From Luscinia megarhynchos (Eukaryota; Chordata; Aves; Passeriformes; Turdidae): 64,000 nucleotides of DNA. Below, piece by piece: positions 39,401-54,361 of this stretch. Where the stretch lies: NCBI GenBank assembly GCA_034336665.1, contig CM067570.1, positions 12,879,502 to 12,943,501 of the forward strand. Reading direction: 5' to 3'. Each line of letters starts with the position of its first letter. Position 1 is the stretch's first letter. The notes beneath the pieces were generated by a model. The model was given only the letters and a program-made list of their open reading frames with translations, was not told the DNA's origin and searched no databases. The translations under genes were made by a program, and so were the position numbers.

Positions 39401-42400
39401 GCCTGAAATGCATCTTTTTTGTAACCATTTCGCACAGAAGGGCTGAGAAATATTCTCTAATTTCTCATTCCTACATCTTGGGTCTTCAGTATGATCTTGT
39501 CTCTGCTGCTTTGTGCTAGCAGCTGCAGGGTGTGACTCCATAGGGCTGGCCCTAATGGGTTGGAGTGGGAAGAGTGGTTTGCATGGGTCTGGTTTGTGAT
39601 GTCTGATCCCAAAACATAACTGTCTTCCAACCATCTCTAGCAGTTTTGTCTGCCAGAGCCAGAAAGCTTTTTTTTCCCTTCTAGGCATCTACTAAGAAAA
39701 TTTTGTTTGTGGCATGCTAGGATGGTTAATGTGGAAAACAGGGGGAATTTCCTCTTAGATGGTGAAGTTTAGCCAGCAACTCTTTTATATCAGTAGACCA
39801 AGTTTCATGATATCTTTTTTGCAAATTATCCTCCATGGTATGTGAAGGCTTAAATAGGTGCCTTTACAAATTCTGAATAAATATGGAATAAATAGTTATG
39901 TAATCCATATGCCTACAGAGCTCAGCAAGTTTCTTTGCAGTTGCTTGGTACATTTTTGAAACAACTGAGTGGCTCTAGCTGTCTGAAAAACCAATTCTTT
40001 GGTGGGGAACCAACTAATAAGAGTGCTCTTATTGTACTCTTATGTACTGTAAAATAAGACAAATTTCCTGCCGCTAAAAATTGTGTCCCTTCACTTCTAC
40101 TGATTCACTACTAGATTAGATTAATCCAAATAAATAAACTGGTTTCTGTTATAGTGTTCAGGTCTAAAGTAGCTGTTACAAGATTTTACTGATTTTGCTC
40201 TGAGCCCTTTCTAAATGTTGGATTAATCCTGTAGTGAGAAGCTCATGAGCAGAGAAATAGAAACCCATTGCTTGTGGCTAGTGAAAATGGTACATGAGAA
40301 AGAGAGGCAAGCAATGAACAAACCATTGCAAACCCCTCCAGGACTGACAGAGGGGTGTGATCTTATGTAGACACCAGGTTTAGTGATGGGACAAACTTAA
40401 CTAAACTGACTGGAACGAGAAAAAAGGAGAGAAATGGAGATGAGGGGAGAGAGAGAGACAGATGGAAAGGTAGAAAGCTACAGTCAGTGACCAGAGCTTT
40501 GGTATCTAAGATAGAAATAAACACAGTTTCATTACATCTTCAGTCAGCATCAGCAGAAACTGAGGGTCTTTCATTTCTGCTCATCCTCTTTTTTTCTCCT
40601 TGGTTAGCAGATTTGTATTCCACTTGGGCTGAATGTTTTCAGTGTTTCCTGCTGTTAGACACCTACCAGCTGCAGAGAGCCCCCTACAAACTATTTCTGA
40701 GGTGCTTTCTAGAAAAAGTGTGGTTTTCACAGAAACTTCAGCACTGAGATTGGATCTTTGCATAGTGGCAATGCAGGAATGGAGAGATGGAAAAACAGAT
40801 AGGTCCAGATGATTTATGAGGAGGACCCTGATTTATTAAAACTTTAATTTTCTTAGGCTATTTGTCAAAGGTCCCATGTTCTGCAAGTGTCTTTGGCTGT
40901 GTGGATATTCTGCTGCATTGCTATTTTATGGTCTGACTGGGAGCCTGCTGCTGCCCCTGGGGCCCTTTCCCCTCAGGGATCCCTGAACTGTAGGGATAAT
41001 GAAAGGTTCTTCCTTGAATGAACACAGGTGCCAATGCCTTTTTTTGCTTTTTCTTCTTAACTGATATGTAAGCTAAGGTGACCTTGTTAGATATTTAAAA
41101 AAATAAAAAAAGTTTAGTTGCACAATTAGAATTGACTGATAAGTAACATTTTCTTGCTTTTATTAAAAAACAGGAATTCTGTAGTGACATCTCATTTACA
41201 GTGCTGGAAATATAATCTTTGCAGAATTCTTTCCTCCCAAACCCCTAGTCATTTCAGCTAATATGGATTTATTTTTTGGGGCTGAAGAGGGGACTTTTTA
41301 CCTTGCATAAAGAACTTTAAAATTATTTGTTTTTATTGTCATTAAGAAAAGAGTTCTACACGATTTATTATTTTTTAACTATCTGTGCCTGTACTGGGAT
41401 ACTCCAAGCATGGACACAGTGTTTCTCTAGTGATTAATATGGAAAAAAATCCAAATATTTAATATATTTTATCAGATCTTTTCCCTAGTTAAAAAAAGAG
41501 AGAACAATTATGGAAAATAGTGATATTTTAAAAAATTACTCAATTATTATGCTTATTATGAAGAACCTCTTTTAATATATTGCCTTTCCAGATGTGTAGT
41601 GCATATTTTACATTCTTTCAATGACTTCCAAATTTTAGTGCATGAGAACTTTCAACACACTTATATAATAAATTTTGAAGGTCGTTATAATAATTGTACT
41701 TTTGATTCTCAAAGCTGTTTCTCAGGGAACGGGGAAAGATAGAAGTCCTTAGAAGATCCCTTGAGGTACAAATAAGTAAGAACAAAATTTATCTGTGGAA
41801 AAAATAAGCTTGTCCATGTTCCTTTGAAATTTAACTTAACTGAAATCTTTTTGTGTTTGTCTGACACTTGGGGAGCTGCCTACACCTGCTCTACAGGAGT
41901 TAATTAACATTTGTGGGGTTAGTAATCAAACATGAAAATAAACTGTTAGCAAACCAAAGTAGAGAGTAAATCCTGACACAGCAGTACTCAAGGACTTTTA
42001 CTCTTCAGGGAATAAATATTCTTATACTGAGTTGAGGGTACAAATGCAGTTCTGGAAACATGATGAAAGGTTCCATATATAGACACCTTTACAGCTTGAA
42101 GGAGACATGAGATTTGACTCAAATAAAAACTAGTCAACTGTTGTGCTCAGAGAGACGAAATGTGAGTCACATTTTTATTTTAAATATGCAGACTCAAATG
42201 CACTCATAAATATGAGTGATAAGAATGGACAAATCTTCTCTGGAGAAGATTCCAGCTGTCTTGAGATGAGGTTTGCTAGACTTTATGGAGAATTCGTATG
42301 GAAAGACTTTGCCTTGAAGTATTTCAAGTTTAGGTTCAGCTCACAGAAATAGTGATTTCATTTACAATAATTTCCATTTGGAAATCAGACTTACTGTTTT

Positions 42401-45400
42401 AAAATCCATGTCATGGTTGCCTCAGGAGAGTCTTTGTCTTTGATAGAAAGTCAAGAAATCATCCAAACTTGTCCTATTTAGGAAAGCTGATCCAAAAGAA
42501 TTTTACACCTTTTGTTTGGGAACTGTTCTAAAGATTAAAGCAATTCTGGCAATGACTAGCAATTCTATTCACCCTCCTTCCATAAATCCACATGGATCCA
42601 AGAGGTGCAGGTCCTTTTGGCACTGGCATAATAGCCAATTTTGGCTGATGCCTCCAAATCTTTTCTCTGGGTCCTTTGGGGAAAAACTGAGATTCTTAAG
42701 ATTGCAGGGCAGGAGTTTATTTGTAATATCGAAAGAAAACTGCAGTCTGTGTTCTGGATCCAGATTTTAGATTTTATTATACAGTTTGCTGACACAGGGG
42801 GACTTTGTGAGCATCCAAAGTGTGTTTTACATCCTCTGTATTGGACCTGAACCTCTGTTTTCCTCTGGGCACAAATACTCATGCTGCACTACTGAGCTGG
42901 TCCACAGTTACTCATCTCTCCTTGCTGAGTCCTTCAGAACAAGAATGTTTGTATGCCAGTCAGAATATGTGTGTGCCTGGTGGAAAAATCTTAATGTTAC
43001 ATTAATGGTAATACTTGCAAATTCCATATGCTCAGCAGATGCTTTCTCATTTAGGCTTCAGTTAAAAAAAAAGTTAAATAAGATAAGGAAAGGAAAAATA
43101 CTGAAAACATGTCTCCTGAGAAGCCTTCTGTGATCTGTTGCTCAGTAAATTAATAGAGATAGATGTTAGTCAGGAGAGCAGATACTAAGAATCATCCTCT
43201 TGAAGGATACCTTGCAAATACTGCCTTCTTGCATCACACAGTACTTCAGGGAAAAGACTGTCTCCAAGGAAGAGGGCACACGTCAGTATTGTTCCCATAA
43301 AGCAGTCTCTGGAAAAAAAACTATTCTTTAGAGATTTAGGAAAGATTTCCACGTCATGGCTCCTACATTGTTTTGCAATGGAATCATTGTTTGAGCATCT
43401 GTCACTTTGTTCATTATGTGTCTTTACAATGGGTAGTTTTCCTTGCTTTTAATTTGTGCTCCAGATGTATGTATTCAGGCTTTTATGTGCATCCAATATG
43501 TGATCCTTCGTAAGCACTCTAATATTTCTACACTTTCTAACTTCTGTTTATTTCTTGTTACAAATTCACAAGCACACTACCAAACCCATAAATGATTTAT
43601 GTTGAAGTGGGTTTGAAAACCCACTGAAATGTGCTTTTCTTGGTTTTTTGTTTAGTTTTGGTTTTTTTTCCCACTCTGAAAGGGAGATCAAATCCCTTGG
43701 TTTTAATGTTGAGAACAGTTTTGTAATGTCTAAAACAGAGTTAGACCCAGAGTTAGAACCCAAGTTTCTTATTATGTCAGTGCAGGCAGCTGAAGTGTGC
43801 AGCTGACTTTTGTAGAGAGCCCTTAGTATTAACAAATTACACCAAACAAACCATAACAAAGTTCAGTCAGTCAAAGTCAAGGCTATCCCTATAGAAGGAT
43901 TTAAAAAATTTCAAGTAGTTCTGATTTGTATAGCAGTCATGTAGCTCATGACTGGCACATTTGCAGGTAGCAACCCCTTGTTGGCAACAAATCTCAAGTT
44001 TAGGTACTGTAGCAAGGGGAAAACATTCTGATGGGCTCTGCTACCTGCAGAACCTGTGGGAGTCATTAAAATATGCACAAAGAAAGGGGAAGATAGTCAC
44101 TCTTTAAGAAACTGACTCTGAAATCTGGTGGCCATGGAGGTCATGGCTAATAGCTTCTGGATCTGTTGGCTGAATTTCCTCGTGGGAAAAGGGGAGTTTT
44201 GAGTACTGCAGGAATGCAAAAGGCATCTTCATGCCTTATCCATTAATGCTGTTTCCCCTCTTTTTTCTTTTTTATTCTCTCTCATTTTACTTTTTCCCTT
44301 AACTACTCTGCTGTCTCACTAGACTGGGCCACAATAGACTGCTTTTGTTTTGGTTGCTTCTCCAGCTGGAGCATTTATTATAGGTAAGAGAATAGCAGAG
44401 ATTAACCTAGATAGCCTTTATTTATAGAATTCAGAGGTAAGTTTAATTCCTCAGTGGAAATTATCAAGGGGAAGAGGATCTAAAGACAGTTACAGAGATT
44501 CTGGAAGTTCTTAATACCTCCTTTTTAGTGGGACACTTGCTGTTACCTCTACTTAAAGCAAATAGTAACTGACTTTGAACAGTGCTTTCTAAAATCTGTG
44601 AGATTATTCAGGTAGAAGTAACAACTCATCTGAATGAAGGTTTTAGCCCGTGATCTGGCAAACACATGGGCACTTAGCTCATGCATTTACATTTACAGAA
44701 TGAGCCATGAAGCATAGCAATTTAGAAATAAGGAAATCTGAAATGTTGATTCCACATAACTCTGTAATAAAACTTCCAGTGGTGCCAGGATTTCATCCCA
44801 CACCTGTAATTAGGTGCTCAACATAAGATATTGTAGAGTAGGGGCTTTGCAATTATGTACTTGCTGAACTTGAAAGTTACTTACTTAGTTGTCTTATTTG
44901 CTCTGAAGCTTGTTTTTTCTCCTTTTTTTTTCTTCCTTTCCCTGGAAAACTGTTTCTGTGGCAATTTGTTTGTCTTGAAGGGCTTTCTTTTTGCCTACAT
45001 TTTGTGGATGGCCAGAGTCATTAGAAGCAAATGCATATCTGCAGTCTGATTTTTAAAACAAACTGCAGCAGCAGCACATTGCCATAAAATAAGGCCTTGA
45101 TTTCTCATTATCCTTCACCTAACTTTGCTTCTTCTTTTCTCTCTGCCAAGCTAGAGGTCAGCATTTAGTGCTTACCCTTAGTATTTGAAGGCTTATAATA
45201 GTATCAATGTTTATGGACACTGGTTTATGTCCATGGACATTTTTTGGTTATAGCCCTTGTAAAATATGTGTGCTATTCCAGCCTGAGAAATACGTGCAAG
45301 TGGTTATGCATACATCACTGTAAAGGTTAACAGAAATGGTGATCTGCAAGGAATATTCTTATGAAATTAAAGACTAAAAGATATTTAAGGCATATTTCAA

Positions 45401-48400
45401 GAGTTATTGGCAAACATGCAGAGCAGTTGTGTGTATATGTGTAAAAATAAATTCATAGGACAGTGGAGAAGCAAATCTGAGACACAGAAGGAAGGCAGAG
45501 TTTCAGGTGGCATTCATCCAGCCATATCTGCAAGAATGCAACGATGATGATTTATAATTACTGTGACAAAAATAACAATGATTCTGCTGCCACGTTTTTA
45601 CCATAGCCTTGGGAGTATAAGTAATTATGCAATGATCAGTTGATTCTGCATATTCACAAATTTAGCTATTTATCATAATTGGTTTAGTCCCTTGGAATTA
45701 GTCCAGATTTCATACAGTTGGTTGTAAAAGGGAAGTGGAAGGAAGCAAATTTCCTTTAGCTGCATACATCAAATCAAAGTCTGATCTGCACTAACATAAT
45801 CCTCATTATTAATTGCAATACTTGTTTCTTCTTCCAGGTTAAAAAACCACCAACTAATAATAAAAAAAACAAAAAAACAAAACCAAAAAAAACCCCCTCA
45901 TACAGGAGCCATCTATGTCTCCTCTTTGGAGATGCTTTCAGTGGTTATCAAAAGTTAACTGATTCACACTTCAAAACACACCTTTTCTGCATTTTATCTG
46001 CATTTTTTCTACTGGGTGTTCAGTGGTCAAATTAGATTTAATTAGGGGGATTCAAGCTTTGTGTTTGCTTTCGTGCCCACCAATGCCTTTCCCTGGTTGT
46101 GTGTGTTTTTGACAGCTCTGTAGACAGAAAATATTTTGTCCCAAGCCCTCTACCCTCCACAAAAAAAAGACCCTACCAAAATTAAAAATGCCATTGACTT
46201 TGAAGTGAAAAGAAAGAGGCATGCTAAAGAGTAACTGAAGGATGTCCAGGTACACAGCCAAATTCCTGGATATTACCACAGGATTCCACGTTAAGCTGAA
46301 CATCAATTTTGATGCTATTTGTAAGATTACAAAGTAACTAGAAACCTCTTGCTGGCTTCTAGGGACCCTTATGCATTCAGGCACAAAACCTAATACAGCA
46401 TCAAATGGTCCCAGAGGGTTTATTTGTCTGGGCAGCGGCAGGCAGAGTGATAAACAAAATGTCACAGATGAAGGAGCAGTGCAGGCAGTCCTACATGTCT
46501 AGCAGCCATAGACAGTGAGCTGTGGCCTGTCTGGTATCAGTTTGTCTTAAATCACACTATTAGACATCTTTCTTTATCACATGCTAATCACTACCTTCCT
46601 GGCCCAATTAGACCTGCTAGCTTTCAAGAACACGGATATATAAATGGGGTCACTGTAATTCAGATTTGGCAAATAGACTGAACTTTTCCCACGTTCTTTA
46701 TAGTTGATTACAAGCTGAAATTTCAGCATTTATATCGCTCAAATCACCTTTTCTTCATCTCTGTGCAGCCATGTACTTCTTGCTACCTTGGGTCATTCTT
46801 CTAGGTCTTGGCATGCCTTGGACCTCCCTTGGGGACAAAAGCACAGCTGGTCAGCACCAAATGCTTCATTTCCTGAGGTATTCCCATGATAAGGTGAGTG
46901 GTTGTGGCCCAGAGACTCATTCAGGTTCCCTGTGGTTTTCTGATCTTCTGGCCCAGTGAGCCAGAATGAAATGACTCTTCTCTTAGTGGCAAACAATGAG
47001 AGAAATGATGGCTCCACGGTGAGCCTTCCTTCACATGAGATGCAGAGCTGAACCCGAGTCCTTCACTTCCAAATGAGCACAGCTGTTTCATTCTCAAGGT
47101 GTCTGCTTCTTGTTGTCTTATATTCTTTTCCAGCCATTTCCATTTGTAAAGGCATCAAGGACTTTTAGCATTAAGAGACCACTGCCTGTTCAGTAGGTCT
47201 ACCTTCAGAGGTACAACATTAGCAAAACATCTGACTGGTGCACAGAGAAACAGGGCTGCAGGAAATTGGGGAACCTTTGTGTCAAATAGTCAGGCTTCAG
47301 TCTCCTGGGTCAACCAGATGTTTTCCTGAGAGATTTAGGATCCTAGCTTTAAATTTCAAAGGCTTAAATCTGATCAAATCCTTTTGTGAGTCTTTAGATG
47401 AATCTAGTTTTATGGTTACATAAATTTTTGGGAGGTGGTAGAAGAGACTCTGTTCCACTGCAAAAGAGCTGAAATAAAATGGCAGTAGGCTTAGGCAGAT
47501 CAATATCACTCTTCTGTGCAATTTTTAAAAACCAAAGTTGCAGCAGAAAAGCCAGTTATTGCAATGCTACTTAATTCATTTAGCAATAGAGTGCATTGAT
47601 TGATATTGTCATAAATAACAAGCCACTTCATCTGTGCCCCCTCACTGCCCTATCATATTACACGTACAGGCTAAGATGAAAAAACAGCTGCAGCCCTTCT
47701 GAGCCTCGGGCTAACAAGCCTTATTGATTGCACTTGTCGTGAGTTAATCTAAAGCTAAAAGATAGCAGCCCATAGGATCTGTATCTAAGCACCATAGGCC
47801 AGGTTTGAGCCCACACCCTTTCTAGGTAGGTAGTGCCTGTGGAAGCTGTGCTGGTTTCTAGGCAGCTGACATGTTCCACTGGAAACAAGTGCAAGCAGAA
47901 GAGTCATGTTCTGAGCAGTGATTGGCAAAATCAATCCTAATTAGGCTGCAGATATTCCAGGCCACTTCTGAACCTGAACCTTTTCTTGATCCCCTTTAAT
48001 TATGTATTCAGATCAAAATGACACCCTGAGCTATTATCCTGCTTGTTAAACCCACTCAGTCACTTGTTGTCTGAGCAAATGCACCTACTTTTCACTAAGC
48101 AGCATAAATGGTTGCCTCTGTCAGGCTTTACACTGAGCTGCAGCTGTGTCCTTCAATATCTTGGATTCCAGGGCTCACTGCAAGACTTTGAAGTAACTTT
48201 GTGCAAGTTGACTTTGTACTCAAACTGGAATTGTCACTTGTTCTTTTCCTCTGTGGGGCTTCAGAGGTACCTCCTCAATAGGTGTTAAATAAGAGCATTT
48301 TAGAAGTGTCTATAAGGTAACAAAAGGTGTTTCTTTTCTTTGCTTGTTGTTTTTTATCTCACATGAGTTGTCACTCCTTGTCTTGCACCTCCCAGAAAAA

Positions 48401-49639
48401 GGAAAAGAACATGTTAGGTGTGGGAGCTTAGTGGCTTGAATTTGTTAATTAGCAGGGCTGACAGTCAGAGGCAAGAGAGGAGCAAAGGTTGCTTAATCAG
48501 TGTGCATTTGGGGGCTAATTCAGTATTGTAGACATGACCTTTTCTTTAAAAATCTGCTGCAGACACAGATTTCTTGGGCCACCGTGGCACACCGAGGTGT
48601 GAGATGGTCAGTGACACCCAGCAAAACACCTGAGCCAGCAAAAAATTCCCTCAACTTTCTACCAGGTGAAATAGCGGGTAGAACAGGAAGGCAATAATAA
48701 ATGCATTAAAACCGTATTTATAAAACATTTTTTTAGCGTGGGATAAGCTAAACTGTGTATGACAAAGAAAGGTAGAAAATTTGCAAGTGTTAAAATGAGT
48801 GCTATTATGGGGCAGTGAAGGTTATGCCAATGAAAGTGTTTGCTTTACATGGACATCAGCAGATTTCAGTGTTTATTTAGATCACTGAGTCATCTTCTCT
48901 GCTTACAGAGACTGGTAGAGTTCCTTCTATAGAACGCCTCCCTCTTTCTTTTTACCTTTATTTTCTATTCTTTTTCTTCAATGTAGTTTTGCTGCTTATA
49001 CTATTTAGTCCTTCTACCAGCTTTGCTGGATGTAATTTCCTTACATACTTTTTGTTTTAGTGTTTTTATTAACTTTTATAGCACAAGTTCTGTTGCCACT
49101 TAGCTACTAAACATTAATGTAGTGCATAGAAAAAATATAGTTCACTACTTACTCTGAGAAGTAGCAAAGGGAATACCTTGATACCATGCCTGTAAGAAAT
49201 GCCATCAACTCAAGATTTCAGGAATAAAAACCAAGGAAAAAACAATATTGGTTTCATCAAGCTTAATTCTCTAAAAGCCCTTGTATACTAATTTTGCTAG
49301 AGAACATAATCACATAGTTAGAGAGGAGTTTTTTAATTTTCCTTTTACTTTAGGATACAATTGAAAATTCTGGTCCACTACTGTTCTCAAAATGAAAGCT
49401 GTAAATAGGGCTTTTATTTGTGTCTGTTGTATGTGACCTTGGACTTCATTATGGGATCCCAAGGGTCATTTCCAGGGTTCATTAATCCTTGTGTGATGCA
49501 ATTTTCTGGTAATGTTGGAGACAGTTCTAGACCTGCTACCCAGTGGGCAAAACTTTAAAGGCCTTTTTGGAAATACATACTGAACCATGCTATTTGTGTT
49601 CTGATATGCCATAGTTTAATCAGAATTTACTTTCTTTTT

Positions 49640-50150
49640 CTTGGGGTTTAGTTGCTCCAATATCAGTTGGAACACCTGGTGACTTTGTCACCTGTGCTGT
49701 CCAATTTTCTAAGCTGTTCTCATAATGGAAACCATTTGTGCTGGAGTGAGACATCCCCTGGATTCCCTTTAGCAAGGTAATGACAAGTGTTCTCTCTGAG
49801 CAGCACATTGAGTGCAGGGATCTCAGTGAGCAGCTGCAGTGGGAGCTGCAGGTGGAGCTTTGGGGGCAGGAGCCCACGACCCCCAAACTTTCCTGCCTTA
49901 GAGCGTGAGGGCATAAAAGCCCAGAGGTTCCTTTGTTCAGTCTGTCCTTGGAGACACCACTCAAGCTGTTTTGTTATTTAGGTATTGCATCAAGATCGAA
50001 CTATTAAGAGCTGTTAGGGAAATCTGGTCTGACTGTGAGTGTTGGGTGTGCATCTCTGAATATCCCAGCTCAGGTGGTGAGAGGGTGACTGCCAGGATGG
50101 CTCCTGGGCAGCTGGATAGGGAAGGTAATTCCTGGCCAGAGAGGTAGGAC
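49640..50150 (+). mobile_element. Possible solo LTR or old promoter-like relic (weak)
   Basis: A GC-richer stretch contains GAGGGCATAAAAGCCC at about 49907, with TTGTTCAGTCTGTCCTTGG about 20 bases later. This spacing resembles a TATA box and start region of an LTR. A canonical AATAAA and clear LTR ends are lacking, and the boundaries are approximate. I cannot assign a family. Confidence 0.25.
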
Positions 50151-53102
50151 TTGCAGGAAGGAGGGAGCTGTACACTGGACAGTGCAGTGCTGGCTGGTAA
50201 GAATACCTGGCCCCAAAGAATCCTGTTGTGTACATGGATACTGACAAAATCTTTAAAAATTTGTTGTATCTTGGCATTAAATTTTGCTGTATTTAATTCT
50301 TGGAACTGAGAAAAAAACCTTTATTTAACTTTTTTAATAGGGAATATTGTTGAATAATGAAATGTGTATTTTTGGGCTGCAAACTCTGTATATAAGGCTT
50401 TTTGTCTTTTTTAAATTGAAAATTAAGGGGAGAAAAAAAAAGATTTGTTGGGCTGAAAAAATATTAGGGATATCCAGTTGAGGGGATCTGAAGCTATGGG
50501 CTGCCATTTAAATTCATTATTGTATTGATGAATATACTTTATCAATTTTCAATATGTAGTCCTGCAGTGCTATTAATAAATTATGAATCCAGAATTACTA
50601 ATAATTCTTTATTACTCACTTTAGAAAACAAACACAACAAGATGTACCAGTAGTACAAAAATCTGTCTTATCTTTTTTTTTTATTTTTGGGCCTTTATAT
50701 TTTTTTGTTTGGTTGTTTTTTCTCTTCTTTTTGGCCAAAATCATGACCTTCAACTTTCCTGCATCACTACTGGCTAATCACCAAGTTTCAGATTAAAATT
50801 CTTCTGTGTAAGTGATCACTGCAGCATGACTTCACAAAGTTTGCTTGAATTTTAGCCTGGATTAATGTAAGTCTAGATTTATAATGTATCTTGCCAGGTG
50901 TCCAAGAGGGATGTTTCCTCTTCCTGAGGCTATCAGATACCCTCAAAATTAATATTCACATTAGCTGTGATTTTTTTTTTCTTAGTTTCCATCATCCAAG
51001 TGGCCTGGAAGCATTAAGAGATATGTAATGATGCTCACGATCAGGGCTGGATCTGACCTTTTAATATCCATGACAAAACAGAGGGTAAATAAATCCCTTC
51101 AGAAAGAACTTGACATTAATTCCACCTTATCTGCCCAAACCTGTCAAAGGTTACTACTCATCTGGGCTATTAAAATGCTGGTGTTTGCAGACTCGGAGAA
51201 AATTGCTGTCTCTTGGCAGAACAAGAGCCAGCAAGCCAGGACAACAGTCAGAAAATACAATTTTTTTCACTCTGTTTTAGGAACTTGTTTTTAAGGTCTT
51301 TCCTACCAGCTTTCTCCAGATAACATTTATGGAAATCATGTTTTGCAGTGATAACTTGATGGTGCACCAAATCTTTATTCGAGATAATTAGCTACTCTAT
51401 CTTTGAGGTGCACTTTACAGTGTATCATTATTTCTTTCAAAAGTATTGTGTTGCATTTTCAGGAATACTGGCTTTCCCTCCAATTATTTGCAGTAACACG
51501 AATTCTTTTGTTTTAAACTGATGTGTAAGAGTTATTACAGTAAAACTCAGTAGACTGATACTGTTGCTACCCAGTAACAAAGGAACAGGAGCCAAACTTT
51601 GAGAAATTGAAGCACAAACAGAAAAAAGACTTACTGAAGACTTATGGAAAGCTGAAGTCAAATACAGAAACACAATTTAGTGTTTATTTGTGGAATTATT
51701 TACTCTGGATGGGTACCACTCCATGTCTAATCACAGTGTGGCTGGATGGATGCACAAAGCCTAATTCTCTTTTCTCTTGGCTTTTTGTTAAGGGAATGGA
51801 GGGAAGTTGTTCTTAAAAATAGATTAGGCCTTCAGGATGAAAGAAACTGATGTATTTGATTCTTTTTTAGGAGAGATATGGACTAAGAGATTTCCCAGGG
51901 CTTTTCAGCCACCCTAAGTGTGCTAGTTTGGAGAGATGGTAAAGCACATTTACCTGTGCACCCTGACTTTTTCCAGCCCCAATATCACCATGAACCACAC
52001 CATCATCTTCCCTGACACCTTTCATGGCGTGCTTGGTGCCACTGGAAATCTGGATGCATTGGCCTGGAGGGGCACAGGCACTTCAAAACAGAGTGAGCAC
52101 AAATGGAGGGCCAGGACAGTGGTGCTGCCTCTGAGGCTTATTTGTTCTGCAGTCCAGGCAGAGCATCTGTATTTGCATTTTCAGACTCCAGTGGGGATTT
52201 CTGTAAAAAGAGTCTATTAGCAGTCATGACTGGTAACTTCAAAGATGCCCTTTCCTTATTGCAGGCTGATGTGTGTGTGGCAAACTATAAAGTCATGCAT
52301 AACATTTACGATGGTGAAATATACTGCTGGCATGCTACAAGATTTTGATTTGCTCCAGGAACCAGCTCTCTTCTCACATCAGCATTTTATGTAAATAGGA
52401 TGATTTTGTTTTTTATTCCCACAGACAGTAAAAGTAAGAATGTAGTTAATGTCCTTGACAAAATATATTAGAAAAGAATTCAAAAAATGTATTTTTTCCC
52501 CTGAGGAGAGCAGTTAGAGATGGCAGAACAAGAAGGCGTTGCCAGAAAATTGTCTCATGAACACAGAGTTTTCTTCCTCTTGCTACTTTATGCTACACAG
52601 GACAAACTGTAATGCTGACCTCATATTCTTGAGCTACACATGTAATTCAAACACATAAAAGTGCTAAACAAAATTAGTGGTATCATTGGATATCATTCTA
52701 AGCACAGCCTGGTGCGTGCCACTGTCATGCTTTCCTTTCTGGTAGTAGCTGATCCAGAGAAATGTGCAACTTTGGTGCTTTCTCTCTTCCACAAAACTCT
52801 TCACTCAGCAGATACTTTCTTTTTTTTCCCCATTATGAAGCAATTGAAGGTTTGCATTGCTTGGAACATGAACATAAAATTTCCATCCATATTTAATCAA
52901 CCTGGAGGAACATCCTTAACCAGGAGTGGGGTGTCTTCTTCAGAGCAGGTCTAGACTGGCATTTCCTTGATGGAAGTGTCTGTGGCAATGTCTCTGGTGC
53001 TGTCACCACACTGCATTAAGCAGTTTTGTCGTTTGATTATTATGATACACCTTCTCTGTTTTCAGCTGCTATTCTCTCTTTGTCTGTAACTCGGGTTAAA
53101 AA

Positions 53103-53205
53103 GGAAAGTTTATTCCATTTGGAAAAACAGGCAGGTAACTCAGGAGGACTACAAGGATGTTTTGAGGTCATGGATGGGAGGAAATTAGAGGGGCCAAATC
53201 CCAGA
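53103..53205 (+). mobile_element. CR1 LINE, internal ORF2 fragment (sense)
   Basis: About 100 bp match the CR1 ORF2 linker between the endonuclease and reverse transcriptase domains. The visible run is TTTATTCCATTTGG, then CAGGAGGACTACAAGGATGT, GGGAGGAAATTAGAGGGGCC and AAATCCCAG, in the order found in CR1. The fragment has neither a CR1 3' tail nor an intact reading frame, so it is an internal relic left by deletion or rearrangement. Confidence 0.68.
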
Positions 53206-53459
53206 TCCCAAATCCCCAGACTGCAGTGTTAATTTTGTTATTCCCACAGTAGGGAACACTCAGCTATGCATATCAGACTCTCAAATCTATTAATAATTGC
53301 ATTCTTCTGCACAACTATATACAAATACAAATAGCAAGGCTACAAAGCCAAGAAGAAGTTAGGAAGTTAAGTAATACTAGAACTATTTGCCTGGGCAATA
53401 TTAGTCTGGTTAAATATTTTGCATTTTGTTCTAGGACTTCAGGGGCCATATTTATTTGC

Positions 53460-53499
53460 TTTTTTCCCCCCTGCACGGGGATGCCTAGTGGGGAAAAAA
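53460..53499. repeat. Inverted repeat, 10-bp arms with 20-base loop
   Basis: TTTTTTCCCC (53460-53469) is the exact complement of GGGGAAAAAA (53490-53499). It is followed by ordinary intron sequence and has no recognisable role. Confidence 0.8.
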
Positions 53500-54361
53500 T
53501 GGCTACAATTTTACTAACTCACATGTTAAGTGTGAGATAATTATAATAAGGGGCTCTTGCAGAACTCCTGTAATAACCTTTATCTTTATTGCATAGATGG
53601 AAGGAAAGGTCAAGATCTGTTCATGTAGTATCTTTGTGTGGCAGACTTAGTGTTAGCTCCATGCTTTATATACATAATATGTCCTCAGAGACTGCAAGGA
53701 AAGCAAACAGACCTCATCAATTTCTCTAATGATTCCTCTGAAAGGTACTTTTTTTTTTTATCTTGGTTTGTATTTTTAGCTCACTTTAACAACACCTCTA
53801 TTACCAGGCTGTCAGAGACCTCGTACATAGAATTTATGTTGGCTTTCATAAAGAAAAATTAGATGCTATCTCAAGGACAGTCTCTACTTTTAATGTCATT
53901 AAAGCTAAATGAGTTATTGTTGATATTCACTGAGGAACAGCAAATAGAATTAGATGGAGAAAAATCTTAGTGATAAGATGATGTGCTGGCTGTAACTGTC
54001 CACTGCAGAGAAGAGGTAATTTATAAGCATTGCTCTCCTTAATGTATAAGTAACCTGTACTTTATACTGTGTGGTTGGTTCTATTAATCCTAGGGGAGGG
54101 ATGGAAGCTTTGGAGCAGGGGTGTGGATATCAGTTATAATATTCTGTATTTCTTGAGTAGCACTGAGTGGGGGCTGGGCAGTTTGGCCCCAGGCATCCTC
54201 AGCACCCCCAGATGCTGCAGAGGAAAAGGCACCTGGGCTGGGTCCTTTGGGTGCTGGAGAAAAGCAGAGCTCATGAAAAGAGGGCAAGATTTTAAGGATG
54301 TTGCTGAAAGATGGTGTTCATCAGCAAAACACTAAGTGGTACCTCTGTTTTGTGTCGTGTT

